A stretch of 64,000 bases of DNA, taken from Astrothelium macrocarpum. Its lineage: Eukaryota > Ascomycota > Dothideomycetes > Trypetheliales > Trypetheliaceae. A program made the position numbers and the translations under genes. The stretch covers positions 1 to 64,000 of the forward strand of contig JAGEMR010000012.1 of the NCBI GenBank assembly GCA_021030915.1, written 5' to 3'. The notes under the pieces are model-generated. The model was not told where the DNA came from. It did not search any database and saw only the letters and a list, made by a program, of their open reading frames with translations. Positions 54,047-64,000 of this stretch are shown one piece after another. Position 1 is the first letter of the stretch. Each line of letters begins with the position of its first letter.

Positions 54047-55827
54047 TCAAGCTAGATTTTCGTTAGCTCTCGTCACATTAGTTCCCAAAGCTCTGACCCA
54101 ATGCACTGCTTTATCGCCGATTCCAAAGCTCTTGTTCCACCTCCAAAGCCACCAGCTTCCTCCACCAAGTAAACCTACAGTGACCATTGTCATCGACCTG
54201 AGTAATATTATACCCTGTCTGTGTGCTTTCCGCTCTACTTCGGAGTAACGTTCATTGCCGAAACTTATTCTTGAATACTGCGTCGCCCAGCCCAGCGCAG
54301 GCACGTAGATGCTAATCTTTTCCTCCACCCACTTCCTTAATTTGTAGATAGGGGAAGTGACATCACTACGCATTTCTTGATAGTTGCGTAACGCAAGGTT
54401 ATTGATCGTGTGAGCATCCCGCATGCGGAATTTTGTGAATTCTGCGAGTGCCATTTCCCTCATTCCATCAGGTCCGCTAGGAAGCGATCCGGGAGTTGGC
54501 TTGTAGGCGTCAAGGAAGTCAAAAAGAACACGCACGTCCTCCAAACCAGCATTCATGCCTTGGCCGTAAAAGGGTACCATAGCATGCGCCGCATCCCCAA
54601 GAATGACTACACTCGAAGAGTAGTGGAATGGCGCGCATTTGATGTTGATCAGAGGGAGATGCGGACTCTCTTTGTATTGTGTTTGCAAGTCGGCTTCGGA
54701 TATTAGGTCGGGAGTCACTCCAGGAAAATGTCTTTTGAAAAAATCGACAAGAACAGACGAGCTGCGGTCAAGATCGGCAAATCGTGTAGCCGAGAGGAAA
54801 AGAGTACAAGTGAAAGAATGATCGAGACTAGGAATGGCAATGAACATGAACTCTTGACCCGGCCATATGTGGAGATGGTTCGGTGAAAGTTTGAATGCGC
54901 CAGTTGGTGAAGGATCGATACGGAACTCGCACCAGAGTGTATCGATATATTCCTGCTGATACGACATTCGCGCATATTTCATAAGATGAAAGCGGACTGC
55001 AGAGTGAGCTCCGTCGGCACCAATCATAAAGTCGAATTGCGTCTCAACTTCTGGTGGTCGATCATCCGATTTGGCTTTCGACCGTTGCTCAAACCATGTA
55101 AGTTTCCGATTAAAGTCGGCTCCGGTTAACTTGTGATTAAAGTAAAACTTGACATTTGACATTTTCTCAAGCTCATCAAGAAGGCGTTTGTTTAATCCTG
55201 CGCGATCAATCGCGCGAATGTACTAAAAGACGTTAGCGAAGCCACTCAAGCACTAACGGACTACTAATGCGAACCCTGCCGTGGATATCGTAGGCCTGGG
55301 ACTGCTCGAACAGCTTGCCATTCTTTTCTCCATGAACCATCCGTCCATACATGGGAATCGTTTCTGCGAGTACAGCATCTATGAGACCTGGGCATTTTGC
55401 CTGCCTCATGGAGTTTATGCCTCTCTCAGACAAGGCAAGGTTGATCGATTTCGTGAAATTAAGAGGCACGGTAGAAGGGTGGCGTAAATCTAAAAATCAT
55501 TCGAGTTTTAGTATAGAGCATACTGGATCCGTCTCTTTGACTCGGCTTTCGCCGATGGATTTTTATTTTAGAGAGAAGACAATCTATCGCAAGTGCGTAG
55601 AGTTTGCAGACAGATAGTAATAGTTTGAGATGGGAAAAGAAACATTGAGTAAAACCAAGGTTATAGAGCTAGGCACTATCCAACAAACGACAAGTAGAAT
55701 GCCACTTACCATCTCTCAACTCGTAAATCTCGACGGCATCGCCGCGTCTGGCAGCGTAAAGAGCTGCTAGAGCACCGACAGGGCCGGCACCTACCACAAC
55801 GGTCTTTTGCTGTGGATAGGGCGCCAT
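54047..55827 (-). CDS. BNA4: Kynurenine 3-monooxygenase
   Basis: Three exons (55827-55710, 55489-55275, 55222-54047) give 502 residues, the usual length. Intron 1 is 220 bp, long for this window; intron 2 is 52 bp with a GTTCGC donor. Motifs are KTVVVGAGPVGALAALYAARRGD (FAD Rossmann), VPLNFTKSINLALSERGI, YIRAIDRAGLNKRLLDELE, MIGADGAHSAVR, HIWPGQEFMFIAIPSLD and GDAAHAMVPFYGQGMNAGLEDV. A C-terminal hydrophobic helix (TMVTVGLLGGGSWWLW) anchors it in the outer mitochondrial membrane. It hydroxylates L-kynurenine to 3-hydroxykynurenine with NADPH and O2 in de novo NAD synthesis from tryptophan. All catalytic features are intact, in contrast to the monooxygenase relic at 19-20 kb. It is divergent from MAP1. 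Confidence 0.96.
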
Positions 55828-56247
55828 GCTTGGAGGTTCTGGACCCGATAAGGGCCTGAGGGAATGTGGACGAATTCATTATGGTCAAGGGAGTAGGTGG
55901 ATTTTTACTTGCAGAGGACCGCGGCGTTTGATGACAATGACGCGGCCATCCGTGCCACCAGAGTTTCCCCCATGTTTCCAGAAAATTGCCCCACTTTGAT
56001 TGGCTTTTCCCTGCCTGGAACATTCCTTACGCCCTACCGACCTGTTATAGGACGTTGGCCGAATCATAAATGTTGCGGACTTTTAAAACCCTTCCTGCAC
56101 GATCTCCTTTTCGCGTTATCTCGCACCCCAGACCTCATGACGCCTGCGCCTTCCTCTTCTGCAATTTCTTCATGACGTTCTCCTGAAACACGAATACCTT
56201 GGGTACCAGACTACAATTTTTCGCGTAAGAAGACACACCCGACGATC
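55828..56247. promoter_or_regulatory. Divergent promoter region, BNA4 and MAP1
   Basis: 420 bp between the start codons of two housekeeping genes. Plus-strand frame 55897-56175 is chance. No regulatory site was identified by eye. Confidence 0.5.
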
Positions 56248-57672
56248 ATGGCAGCGGAGGAGAGTAAAAAGCGAAGTTGTATGGGACAAGACTGTTCGAA
56301 CGGGGCGGGAGCGCTACAATGTCCTACATGTCAAAAGTTGGGCAAGGATAGCTACTTTTGTTCGCAAGACTGTTTCAAGCGCAATTGGGTATGTGGTCAA
56401 AGATCTTCCAAGAAAATATAGAAATGCTGACTGGCAAATAGGGGGGTCACAAAGCATTGCATAAGTCTCAAAGTAATTTGATCCGCAACTTCATCGCTCC
56501 TAGTGTTGTATCTAAACCCGACCCAGCGACCGGTCAATATAATCCATTCCCAGCCTATCCATATACCGGACCTCTAAGACCAGTATATCCATTGTCACCT
56601 CGACGCCAAGTACCCCAGCGAATACGGCATCCCGACTATGCAGCTGATGGTGTACCACGTTCAGGACAGACATTTGGAGCTCGGACCAAGATAAAAATTC
56701 TGAACAAGGAGGAGCAAGACGGCATGCGCAAGGTCTGCAAATTAGCTCGTGAGGTCCTGGATATTGCAGCGCGGGAGATTAAACCAGGAGTAACGACAGA
56801 TCGCATCGACGAAATAGTCCACAATGCCTGTTTGGAGCGAGATGTGAGCATGCCTCTTGAGGTTCATTGACAGTATTTTGTCCGTGGAGCTCCATTCAAG
56901 GCGACGAGTCGAAGCTAATTGGCATAGTCATATCCCTCACCTTTGAATTATGCAAGATTCCCGAAATCCGTATGTACATCTCTAAACGAAGTCATCTGTC
57001 ATGGCATTCCAGATCAGAGGCCTCTACAGGACGGTGACATTGTAAACATCGATGTCACGCTCTACCACGGTGGCTTTCACGGCGATCTGAATGAGACTTA
57101 CTACGTAGGTGACAAGGCGCTTGCGGATCCCGATTCTGTGCGAGTCGTAGAAACAGCACGAGAGTGCTTGGACGAAGCAATTAAGCTGGTGAAGCCGGGA
57201 ATGCTTTTCCGTGATCCAGGAAATGTCATCGAAAAGCATGCCAAGAGTCGTGGGTGCAGTACAATAAAAACGTATTGTGGCCATGGTGTCAACCAAGTCT
57301 TCCATTGCGCCCCAAATGTTCCGCATTATGCCAAAAACAAGGCGGTAGGAGAGGCGAAACCAGGCATGACTTTTACGATTGAGCCGATGGTTGCGCTTGG
57401 CACGTACAAGGATAAGACCTGGCCTGATGATTGGACCAGCGTAACAACCGATGGAATGAGGTCCGCGCAGTTTGGTGAGTCTTCAAATCTTCTAAAATTT
57501 TGTCCTTCCAACATGATTCTGACCAGTCTCAGAGCATACGTTGCTGGTTACTGAGACTGGTGTCGAAATTCTGACTGCGCGACAAGCGGATTCACCTGGT
57601 GGAGCGGTTAAGATGCCTTTGGAAGCTAGCAAGGACTCTGTTCCACCTTCAAATGGGACCAATGGAACTTAG
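56248..57672 (+). CDS. MAP1: Methionine aminopeptidase 1
   Basis: Four exons (56248-56388, 56442-56843, 56928-57474, 57533-57672) give 409 residues. The N-terminus has a C6H2-type zinc-finger (CMGQDCSNGAGALQCPTCQ, YFCSQDCFKRNWGGHKALH) that mediates ribosome association. A Pro/Tyr-rich linker leads to the catalytic pita-bread fold. All five metal ligands are visible: IDVTLY, GDLNETY, CGHGVNQVFH, TIEPM and EHTLLVTETG. The conserved SVCTSLNEVICHGIPD substrate loop is present. It removes initiator Met co-translationally in the cytosol. Splice joins restore the family sequence exactly (KRNW-GGHK, CLERD-SYPSPLNYARFP, SAQF-EHT). The C-terminal tail (SKDSVPPSNGTNGT) is variable in the family. Confidence 0.97.
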
Positions 57673-58249
57673 GGGTTGGCAGGAGGTTTCTATGGGATTC
57701 CGGTGCAAAGATACCACTAAGCATTCTGCATAAGGAGTCATACCCTGGGTGAAAGATTCAAAAGTAATATAATAGCTTTGTCCATATTCAGAGTCTATTC
57801 GATTGAGCTTTTCAACTATATTGACTGCCGTCCATTGATGTTGTGAGGTTGTCAACATCAAGTCGTATCTAAGGAAATGAGGTTATCCGTGCCAAGACTT
57901 TGGCAGCTGAAAATTGACATGCGAGCCGCTCTCTACGTCACCCAGCGTTGCCGTACCCAAGTCTTCCACCCCTCGTAGTTGATTCTGCGCTATCACTGCC
58001 TCAACTTCGCATACTATAAAGCGTGCCACTATTTCCCTATCTTTTGCGCTCTCCAGAGTCTCGGTTCGCAGTGCCCTTTCTCTCCCATCTTTCCGCAAGC
58101 GAATCTCAAAACTGCTATTGGTGCTAAAGAACGGAAACTTCCGTAAACAAACCTCCGATCAGGCTACCACACGCATTGAGGTCTGAAGAATACCTCGATA
58201 AGTCGACGATTCAAGCTTCCCTGAGTGGAGAAAAGTCCTAGCTGTCAAG
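57673..58249. other. Intergenic stretch, MAP1 to ERV14
   Basis: 3' flank of MAP1 and promoter of ERV14. Minus-strand frames 57649-57861 and 57883-58098 have no family features. Nothing else was recognised. Confidence 0.45.
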
Positions 58250-58864
58250 ATGTCGGGCGAAGCATGGCTGTACCTCTTGGCAGTGCTCATAAATGCAGTC
58301 AACCTTTTCCTACAAGTCTTCTTTACCATCATGTACAGTGATTTGGAATGGTAAGTCCTTTTTAGTAGATCCTTGCAAACGATTGCTTGTTTTTGTAAGA
58401 TCCAAGCTGATTTATGGGATGCCAGCGACTACATCAATCCTATCGACCTCTGCAATCGTCTCAACACTTACATCGTACCCGAAGCAGCCGTGCACGCCTT
58501 TCTCACAGCGCTCTTCTTGATAAATGGATATTGGATCGCGCTGCTTCTAAATGTACCTCTCCTAGCATGGAATGCCAAAAAGTATACCAACCTATATCCT
58601 TGATCTGGGGGATGATACCGGCGAAGTTCTTGGCTAACACAATTACAGGATCTTCGAAAATCAACATTTACTTGACGCAACGGAGATTTTCCGAAAATTG
58701 AACGTCCACAAGAAGGTAAAATCCTAGTGTCCCAACTCGTCACCTAAGAGAAACTAATGCGTAAAATGTAGGAATCATTTTTCAAGCTAGGCTTTCACCT
58801 CGTCATGTTCTTCTTCTACCTGTACTCTATGATTGTCGCTCTGATCAGAGACGAGGCTCACTAG
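58250..58864 (+). CDS. ERV14: Cornichon-family ER cargo receptor Erv14
   Basis: Four exons (58250-58350, 58426-58581, 58649-58715, 58772-58864) give exactly 138 residues, the same length as yeast Erv14. The sequence is MSGEAWLYLLAVLINAVNLFLQVFFTIMYSDLEC, then DYINPIDLCNRLNTYIVPEAAVHAFLTALFLINGYWIALLLNVPLLAWNAKK. It continues with IFENQHLLDATEIFRKLNVHKKESFFKLGFHLVMFFFYLYSMIVALI. The membrane helices, the IFRKLN motif (COPII contact region in yeast) and the short luminal tail are all present. It packages transmembrane cargo into COPII vesicles at the ER. The unspliced frames 58293-58701 are intron-containing shadows. Confidence 0.97.
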
Positions 58865-59397
58865 GATTGAATTCTAGCCTTGATACAAGGCACAAGATTC
58901 TTGAGAATTACGGAAAGCACCGGGTCGGGAGATTCAGAATTTCCAGCTTCGAGAATGTGGTTGGCTGGAATTTGGCCAGGTGTTGGAGTAAATTTGGGAA
59001 GCGTTGCGGCTCTATGAGCTTGAGCAAAGACCACGGTAGATTTCAAGAGGTGTTGATAATGTTCATTCTTGGGTTGGAGATTTGTAGTCCAACTTTCGTC
59101 GGTCTGATACCAAAGGAGCGTTTTTCTGCATCGCTGACGCGTGATGGATTGTAATGATTCCAAAATTATATACACCGAACTTGTAGACATGCGAATTTCT
59201 ATACAGTGCTCATTTCCGACTTGCGGTTGGAATCACTGACCTCACTAGATACTAGCTAATTTTGAAGACAAATTTACCAAAAGGCTTAATTTTGTCACGT
59301 GCTTGCGCGATCTTTCGTTTTGAGGGTACGCACTTTTTGACAACAGGCCCACCCAATTTTCCTCTGGTTGAGTTTATCTTTACAACCACCAAGTGAA
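58865..59397. other. Intergenic stretch, ERV14 to CDC40
   Basis: Promoter of CDC40. The plus frame 58867-59154 and minus frame 58861-59190 look like chance. No upstream exon for CDC40 could be identified here. Confidence 0.45.
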
Positions 59398-60765
59398 ATG
59401 GCACTCACTTCAACCAAAGGCAAAGTTCCGACCGGTTATGCAGAAGAAGTTGTCCTCAGCGAGTCCACTTTTCGATCCCAACATCGGGCACAGGAATCAG
59501 CTGCGGAGCCTCCATCCAAGAAGCGCAAGCGGGAAGGAAAGGGTGATTCCTCCGTGGTCTACGGCGCTGGAGCATATAAGGGACCCTGGGCAAGATATGA
59601 AGAAGAAAGACCTGATGCAAGTTCAGAAGAGGAGGTGGAAGTGGAAGTGGAGTATGAAGAAGATGAACTAGAGCCGCAGCCTGAAGCACCTACAAAAGTT
59701 GGGACAGAGTATGAGAATGACGGATCGGGCAAGGAGTCAACGGAGTTCCATGGATCACAGATGTACGATTATCAGGGACGGACATATATGCATGTGCCGC
59801 AGGACTTGGACATCGATCTCAAAGGCGACATTAGCGAGCTCAAGAATTACGTACCCAAGAAACTCGTTCACACCTGGAAATCACACACAAAGTCTATTAC
59901 GCAGATTAGGTTCTTTCCCGGATCTGGCCACTTGCTCCTTTCTGCCTCTGCAGATAACAAAGTCAAGATATGGGATGTGTACCATCAGCGGGAGCTTCTT
60001 CGAACCTATTCAGGTCACAATAAGCTTGTCTCCGATATTGATTTCAACAATGATGGCCGTCAATTCTTGTCAGCGTCATACGATCGGCAAATGAAACTTT
60101 GGGATACTGAATATGGCAAATGTATCAACAAATTCACAACAGGCAAAACTCCGCATGTCCTCCGATTCAATCCAGATCCATCTCTGAACCACGAGTTCAT
60201 CGCGGGCATGTCAGACAAGAAAATCATTCAGTTTGATACAAGATCCGGCGAATTGGTACAAGAATACGATCACCACCTTGGACCCATCAACACCCTAACT
60301 TTTTGCGACAACAACCGTCGCTTCATCTCAACCTCGGACGACAAGTCTCTTCGCGCCTGGGAGTATGGCATCCCCGTCCCCATCAAATTCATCGCCGAGC
60401 CTTACATGTACCCCATGGTCCGCTCTGCACCTCACCCATCAGGAAAATACGTAGCTTTCCAATCATCCGACAATCAGATTGTTGTATACGCTTCCACCGA
60501 CCGTTTCCGACAAAATCGCAAAAAGGGATTCCGCGGACACAACAATGCGGGCTATGCGATTGATGTGGCCATTAGTCCGGATGGAGGCATCGTGACGAGT
60601 GGTGATAGCGCGGGATATGTCTGCTTTTGGGATTGGAAGACGGGCAAGATGTGGCACAAGATTCAAGCAAGTGACGGCGCGATCGTGGCGTGTGCTTGGC
60701 ATCCAAGGGAGACGAGTAAAGTTGTCACGGGAGCTCTAGATGGAACGTTGAAATACTGGGATTGA
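59398..60765 (+). CDS. CDC40: Pre-mRNA processing factor 17 (second-step splicing factor)
   Basis: An intronless frame of 455 residues from the ATG at 59398. The N-terminal part (TGYAEEVVLSESTFRSQHRAQES, PSKKRKREGKGD, YGAGAYKGPWARYEEE) is the conserved Prp17 linker. After an acidic stretch (EEEVEVEVEYEEDELE) comes STEFHGSQMYDYQGRTYMHVPQDLDIDL and a seven-blade WD40 propeller (HTWKSHTKSITQIRFFPGSGHLLLSASADNKVKIWD, SGHNKLVSDIDFN, QFLSASYDRQMKLWD, RFISTSDDKSLRAWE, TGALDGTLKYWD). It works at the second catalytic step of splicing. Relatives in other fungi usually have 60-100 extra N-terminal residues; no upstream exon was found, so the N-terminus may be shortened or mis-set. Confidence 0.95.
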   Translation: MALTSTKGKVPTGYAEEVVLSESTFRSQHRAQESAAEPPSKKRKREGKGDSSVVYGAGAYKGPWARYEEERPDASSEEEVEVEVEYEEDELEPQPEAPTKVGTEYENDGSGKESTEFHGSQMYDYQGRTYMHVPQDLDIDLKGDISELKNYVPKKLVHTWKSHTKSITQIRFFPGSGHLLLSASADNKVKIWDVYHQRELLRTYSGHNKLVSDIDFNNDGRQFLSASYDRQMKLWDTEYGKCINKFTTGKTPHVLRFNPDPSLNHEFIAGMSDKKIIQFDTRSGELVQEYDHHLGPINTLTFCDNNRRFISTSDDKSLRAWEYGIPVPIKFIAEPYMYPMVRSAPHPSGKYVAFQSSDNQIVVYASTDRFRQNRKKGFRGHNNAGYAIDVAISPDGGIVTSGDSAGYVCFWDWKTGKMWHKIQASDGAIVACAWHPRETSKVVTGALDGTLKYWD

Positions 60766-62381
60766 TTGTGCAAAGGCTAAGAGGTAGCGTAATGTGCCTT
60801 TTGATTATTTTCACCGAACAGAGGCGATGATCATCAACATCATCTCATTAAACTCCATCGAATACAACGAATATGGGAGTGCTGGTGGTTACTGTTGAAA
60901 AGAGTCTTGAGGGCCTCGGACCCATTTTGCCTACCTTGTGCTTCTGAACTATGGGTAATGCGTGTGTTTGGGGTCACTTCTCTTATGAAGGACTATACGC
61001 TGAGGAAGTATGCTTGCAGGGTTCCACCAAAACCTCTTCATAGAGGCCGCAGAACAGCGCTACGTTCTTTGGACAATTTGGAGCTCGAGACCTGACGTTG
61101 AGGAGATCAGTGAGATGTGCTGGGTACCCATGTCAGAGCTTTGAAGCAAGGTACCTTATCGTGCATCGTCAGTCGTCGAGTCTTGTGCGCCACCTACCAC
61201 TTTCAACTCATTGATCATCGGCAAGCAACTATGCCAAGACGGGACTCGAACGACCCGTATGCAATGTACCTAGATAAAAACTATAGTGGATCTACATATT
61301 CCACTGTAGTGTAGCTTATCCAGGAGGTGCAAATGGGTTGAAAGCATACCAGCAAACTGTCTCATATAAAAACAGTAAACGAAAATAATAAAAAAGATGC
61401 AACTATCTTTCACCAAGTTCTATCACCGCTTAAAATTACAAAGGATGATTTGTTTAATATTCTGGCTACTAATCAAAAATAAATGCTTCTCGATGTGGTC
61501 AGCAATAGTGTGAGCCATACTCCATCCAACAGCATTGCGGGGTCAGGCCGCAGAATATGGACGGCCTGACCAGAAACAAGCATATGGAGTCATATGAGCC
61601 AAGCGTTGGCGCGATTCATATCGAAGTGCTCGTGTTCTAAACTTGCTCACCGCGTTCACGAGACCTGGAACGGCACAACTGTCATCCGTGGGATCCAGTA
61701 ATTGAACAGGGTTGATCTGCTTCAGCATGAAGAAGGTCATCGATAAGGATTGACAAATAGAAATTAGACGTTGAGTGAATTTTCGACAGCGAAGGAAGTG
61801 TCAAAGTAGCTTGAACAGAGAATGAGCCAAAGAGAACGTGCAAATCATGTTGGTTCCATAAAAAAAGCAGATGGTGCCATGATGTTTCGAGTACACGGAG
61901 GCACGGAGTGCGGAAGGCATCCTGGGTCATGCCGCACGCAACCGATTCTCCCCCCGTCAAAGAGAAAGATGTCAACAAGGGCCTTACAGGCCAACACAAG
62001 ACCTCTCGCGCACCAAGGCTCACTCGCCCACCCCAGACGCTCCTTAGCTTGCTTTCTGTCCAGCCACTGAGCTAACAAATGTCACCACGTTGCAGCTGTT
62101 GTAGCTGCGTGGTGCACCCCGGGCATGGCTCCGGTCCGTAAGGCACCGTATTAGGTATATCAAATCCCCACATATCTGTGATCTTCTCAAGGGCCTACCG
62201 AAACGGTGAGCATTACGAAGCGGTGATGTGAAATCGTCGAGATTATCCATCTTTACTTCTCTCTACTGCCTCTCTTGGGTTGGAATTCTGTGTATTCCTA
62301 TCTCTGTACACGTCCCATTCTTTTTTTTAGAGGAGATTACTTGATTGTCAATCTTCTCGGACACAAGAGCTGGTGTCAAAA
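60766..62381. other. Long gene-poor stretch with small hairpin
   Basis: About 1.6 kb. No frame with family features (60895-61095 plus, 61682-62023 minus). Contains the palindrome at 61541-61571 and a decayed tRNA T-arm-like segment near 61236-61255 on the minus strand. Confidence 0.45.
61541..61571. repeat. 10-bp GC-rich perfect inverted repeat
   Basis: GGTCAGGCCG (61541-61550) and CGGCCTGACC (61562-61571) are exact reverse complements around an 11-bp AT-leaning spacer. It could be a hairpin or a dimeric protein-binding site. No T-run follows on either strand. Confidence 0.85.
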
Positions 62382-64000
62382 ATGTCATCTCCCAACGAGA
62401 AGCTGGATAATGGTCTCAGCCTTCCTCAGAACAACACTCAAACCCCTACAACCAAATCGCTGGGCTCGAGATTTGCATTCTGGAAAAGTTCCTCCAAACC
62501 TATTCAGCCTCAGCAAAGTGCGGGTAATTCCTCTGAATCAGACGAAGATGGCGAACCCAAGGCACCCATCCCAAAGTCCAGTCTTGGGATCCTCAACGAC
62601 AGATACACGGATGAAGTACCCGGTAAGCGTAGTCTGATCATCAAAAATCTGTTGATTCAGCCTTGGATTATTCGAAGCTATGGCTAATACGTCGATAGGC
62701 TCGATATTGCTGCTCTCAGGCCTCTCGAATCACAATGAGCCCTTGGGTCAACGACATACAATTGAGAGGACGTCGTCTTCGTCGTTGCCATCTCCGTATC
62801 CACCATCGATGAGAAGTGCCTCGTCCAGTCGCAGAATGACGCCGGCCGAGAAGAAACGTACACCAGATGGCAAGATCATCCTCGAACCACAGCCAGAGAA
62901 TTCGCTAAACGATCCACTCAATTGGGCAAGATGGCGGAGAGATATGGCATTGTTATCGATTGGTTTCTACTGCATGTTGGGAGGAGGCATGACGCCTGTC
63001 CTGGCTGCTGGATTCAGCAATGTGGCCAAGACATATCATGTCAGTGTTCCGAGGGTTTCGCTCACAACTGGTCTCTATATGATGGGTCTCGGTATTGGCA
63101 ATGTTCTCATGTCACCCACTGCTATCTTGTGGGGCAAACGGCCCGTGTATATACTGGGCAGCATAATATTTATTGTTTGTGCGATATGGTGCGCTGCTTC
63201 GCCAAATTATGCTTCTTTGGTTCTCGGTCGTATCTTTATGGGATTTGGTGTTGCTCCCGTAGAGTGTCTGCCATCTGCAACAGTGGCAGAAATTTTCTTT
63301 TTGCATGAGCGAGCATATCGTTTAGGAATATATACTTTGCTTTTACTTTCGGGAAAGAATTTGGTTCCGCTTGTGGCAGCCGCGATTATAGAAGGGCTTG
63401 GCTGGCGGTAAGTCTTTGGCATCAGACGAGAGATAGGACAATTTACTAATTCAATTACTTTTAGATGGGTCTTTTGGATGGTTGCGATCATTGTTGGCTT
63501 CAGCTCAGCGTTGCTATTTTTCTTCGTTCCCGAGACATTTTGGGACCGTACGCCTCAACCACGCAAGCATCATAAACGGCCTGGTCATTCTCGTCACGCC
63601 TCATTTGGATCGATTTTCAGTCACAAACACAAAGAGATTGAGCCTTCTGCTGTTGGAAGAAAGCCCACTACGGATGAAATCAACCTTCAAGACCCTATCG
63701 AAGAGTCAGAAATTGCAATAAGACGCCTGGAGAAAAAGTCTCATCATGTCGGATTCGCGGATGAGGGTGCAGTCGCAACCAACGAAAAGGATCATCAACA
63801 CTCAATAGGAAGTGCGCCTACCTTGCATGACGCACAAAACGTACCAGAGATTGCTATCTCATCTCCGCCCAGATCGAATGAGACACAGACAAAAATCAAA
63901 GCAAGCGTCCCTGCAAATCCCAAGGGTAGCCAAGAACCTAGAAGAGCTACCAATACCAAGGAGGAAGGCCCCGATTACATCAATGCATTCAACATCCCGC
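62382..64000 (+). CDS. MFS transporter (drug:H+ antiporter-like), truncated by window end
   Basis: Three exons so far (62382-62622, 62699-63407, 63465 onward; introns 76 and 57 bp), and the frame is open to the last base. The cytosolic N-terminus is Ser/Pro-rich and probably phosphorylated (SSESDEDGEPKAP, RTSSSSLPSPYPPS). Membrane segments start at NPLNWARWRRDMALLSIGFYCMLGGGMTPVLA, a common fungal MFS entry motif (xDPLNWxxxRR). They continue with TTGLYMMGLGIGNVLMSPTAILWGKRPVYILGSIIF, a motif-A-like loop, SLVLGRIFMGFGVAPVECLP, and RWVFWMVAIIVGFSSALLFFFVPETFW. A very long hydrophilic loop follows (KHHKRPGHSRHASFGS, KSHHVGFADE), the central loop between the two six-helix halves. The second half lies outside the window. 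Substrate is unknown. Confidence 0.9.

Noticed and set aside
61230..61262. tRNA on the minus strand (GTTCGAGTCCCGT followed by CTTGGCA)
   Set aside because: The T-loop is three bases too long, no matching 5' acceptor or D-arm lies upstream, and an unrelated hairpin occupies that place. At best it is a relic.

Overview
The window is nuclear DNA of a filamentous ascomycete fungus. The evidence is gene content (a Ste6-type pheromone exporter, a NACHT/ankyrin receptor, a GH76 cell-wall enzyme, an N-terminal Swc3 domain, fungal mS26 and bL36m) and gene structure: nearly every gene is split by introns of about 45-75 bp with GTNNGT-type donors and CTNAC/CTAAT-like branch points. I did not determine the species; the look is Pezizomycotina, and a more precise guess would be speculation. 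Exon junctions were worked out by hand from reading frame, splice signals and family conservation.

Layout. 0-3 kb: a SAM-dependent methyltransferase. 3.4-6.6 kb: divergent mS26 (mitochondrial ribosome) and NOG2 (60S assembly GTPase); NOG2 intron 2 is long and looks like a host for an H/ACA snoRNA. 6.6-16 kb: accessory, with a fold-back inverted repeat, a small secreted protein, a Pro/Gln-rich glycine-zipper protein, a DUF427 protein, a But2-domain protein and a protein built on a 21-bp (7-residue) minisatellite. 16.5-24 kb: purple acid phosphatase, a decayed FAD monooxygenase, and a type B carboxylesterase with an apparent GC-AG intron. 24-29.7 kb: a fungal NLR whose ankyrin repeats are out of frame with its NACHT domain, then a long gene-poor stretch.

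30-37 kb: Ste6-type ABC transporter, a five-exon PBDC1-family gene, and a small two-exon protein starting MGNSSSS. 37-45 kb: gene-poor and accessory, with an SDR whose first intron no longer restores the frame, a small secreted protein, an acidic-tailed protein and a Pol III-like relic. 44.6-60.8 kb: a dense housekeeping block of bL36m (RTC6), RTC5, GH76 mannosidase, SWC3, an ABHD12-like hydrolase, kynurenine 3-monooxygenase (BNA4), MAP1, ERV14 and CDC40/PRP17. 60.8-64 kb: gene-poor, then the start of an MFS transporter cut by the window edge.

The housekeeping genes share broad themes (ribosome and mitoribosome assembly, nascent-chain processing, ER export, splicing, chromatin) but do not form a cluster. 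The accessory stretches carry the unusual material: a frameshifted NLR, a C-to-T-decayed monooxygenase, a splice-broken SDR, a coding minisatellite and relic repeats. I see no biosynthetic cluster, CRISPR array or intact transposon. The strongest unexplained items are the intronic snoRNA candidate, the split NLR, the heptad-repeat protein, and the secreted-protein gene whose two splice choices give two different open C-termini.
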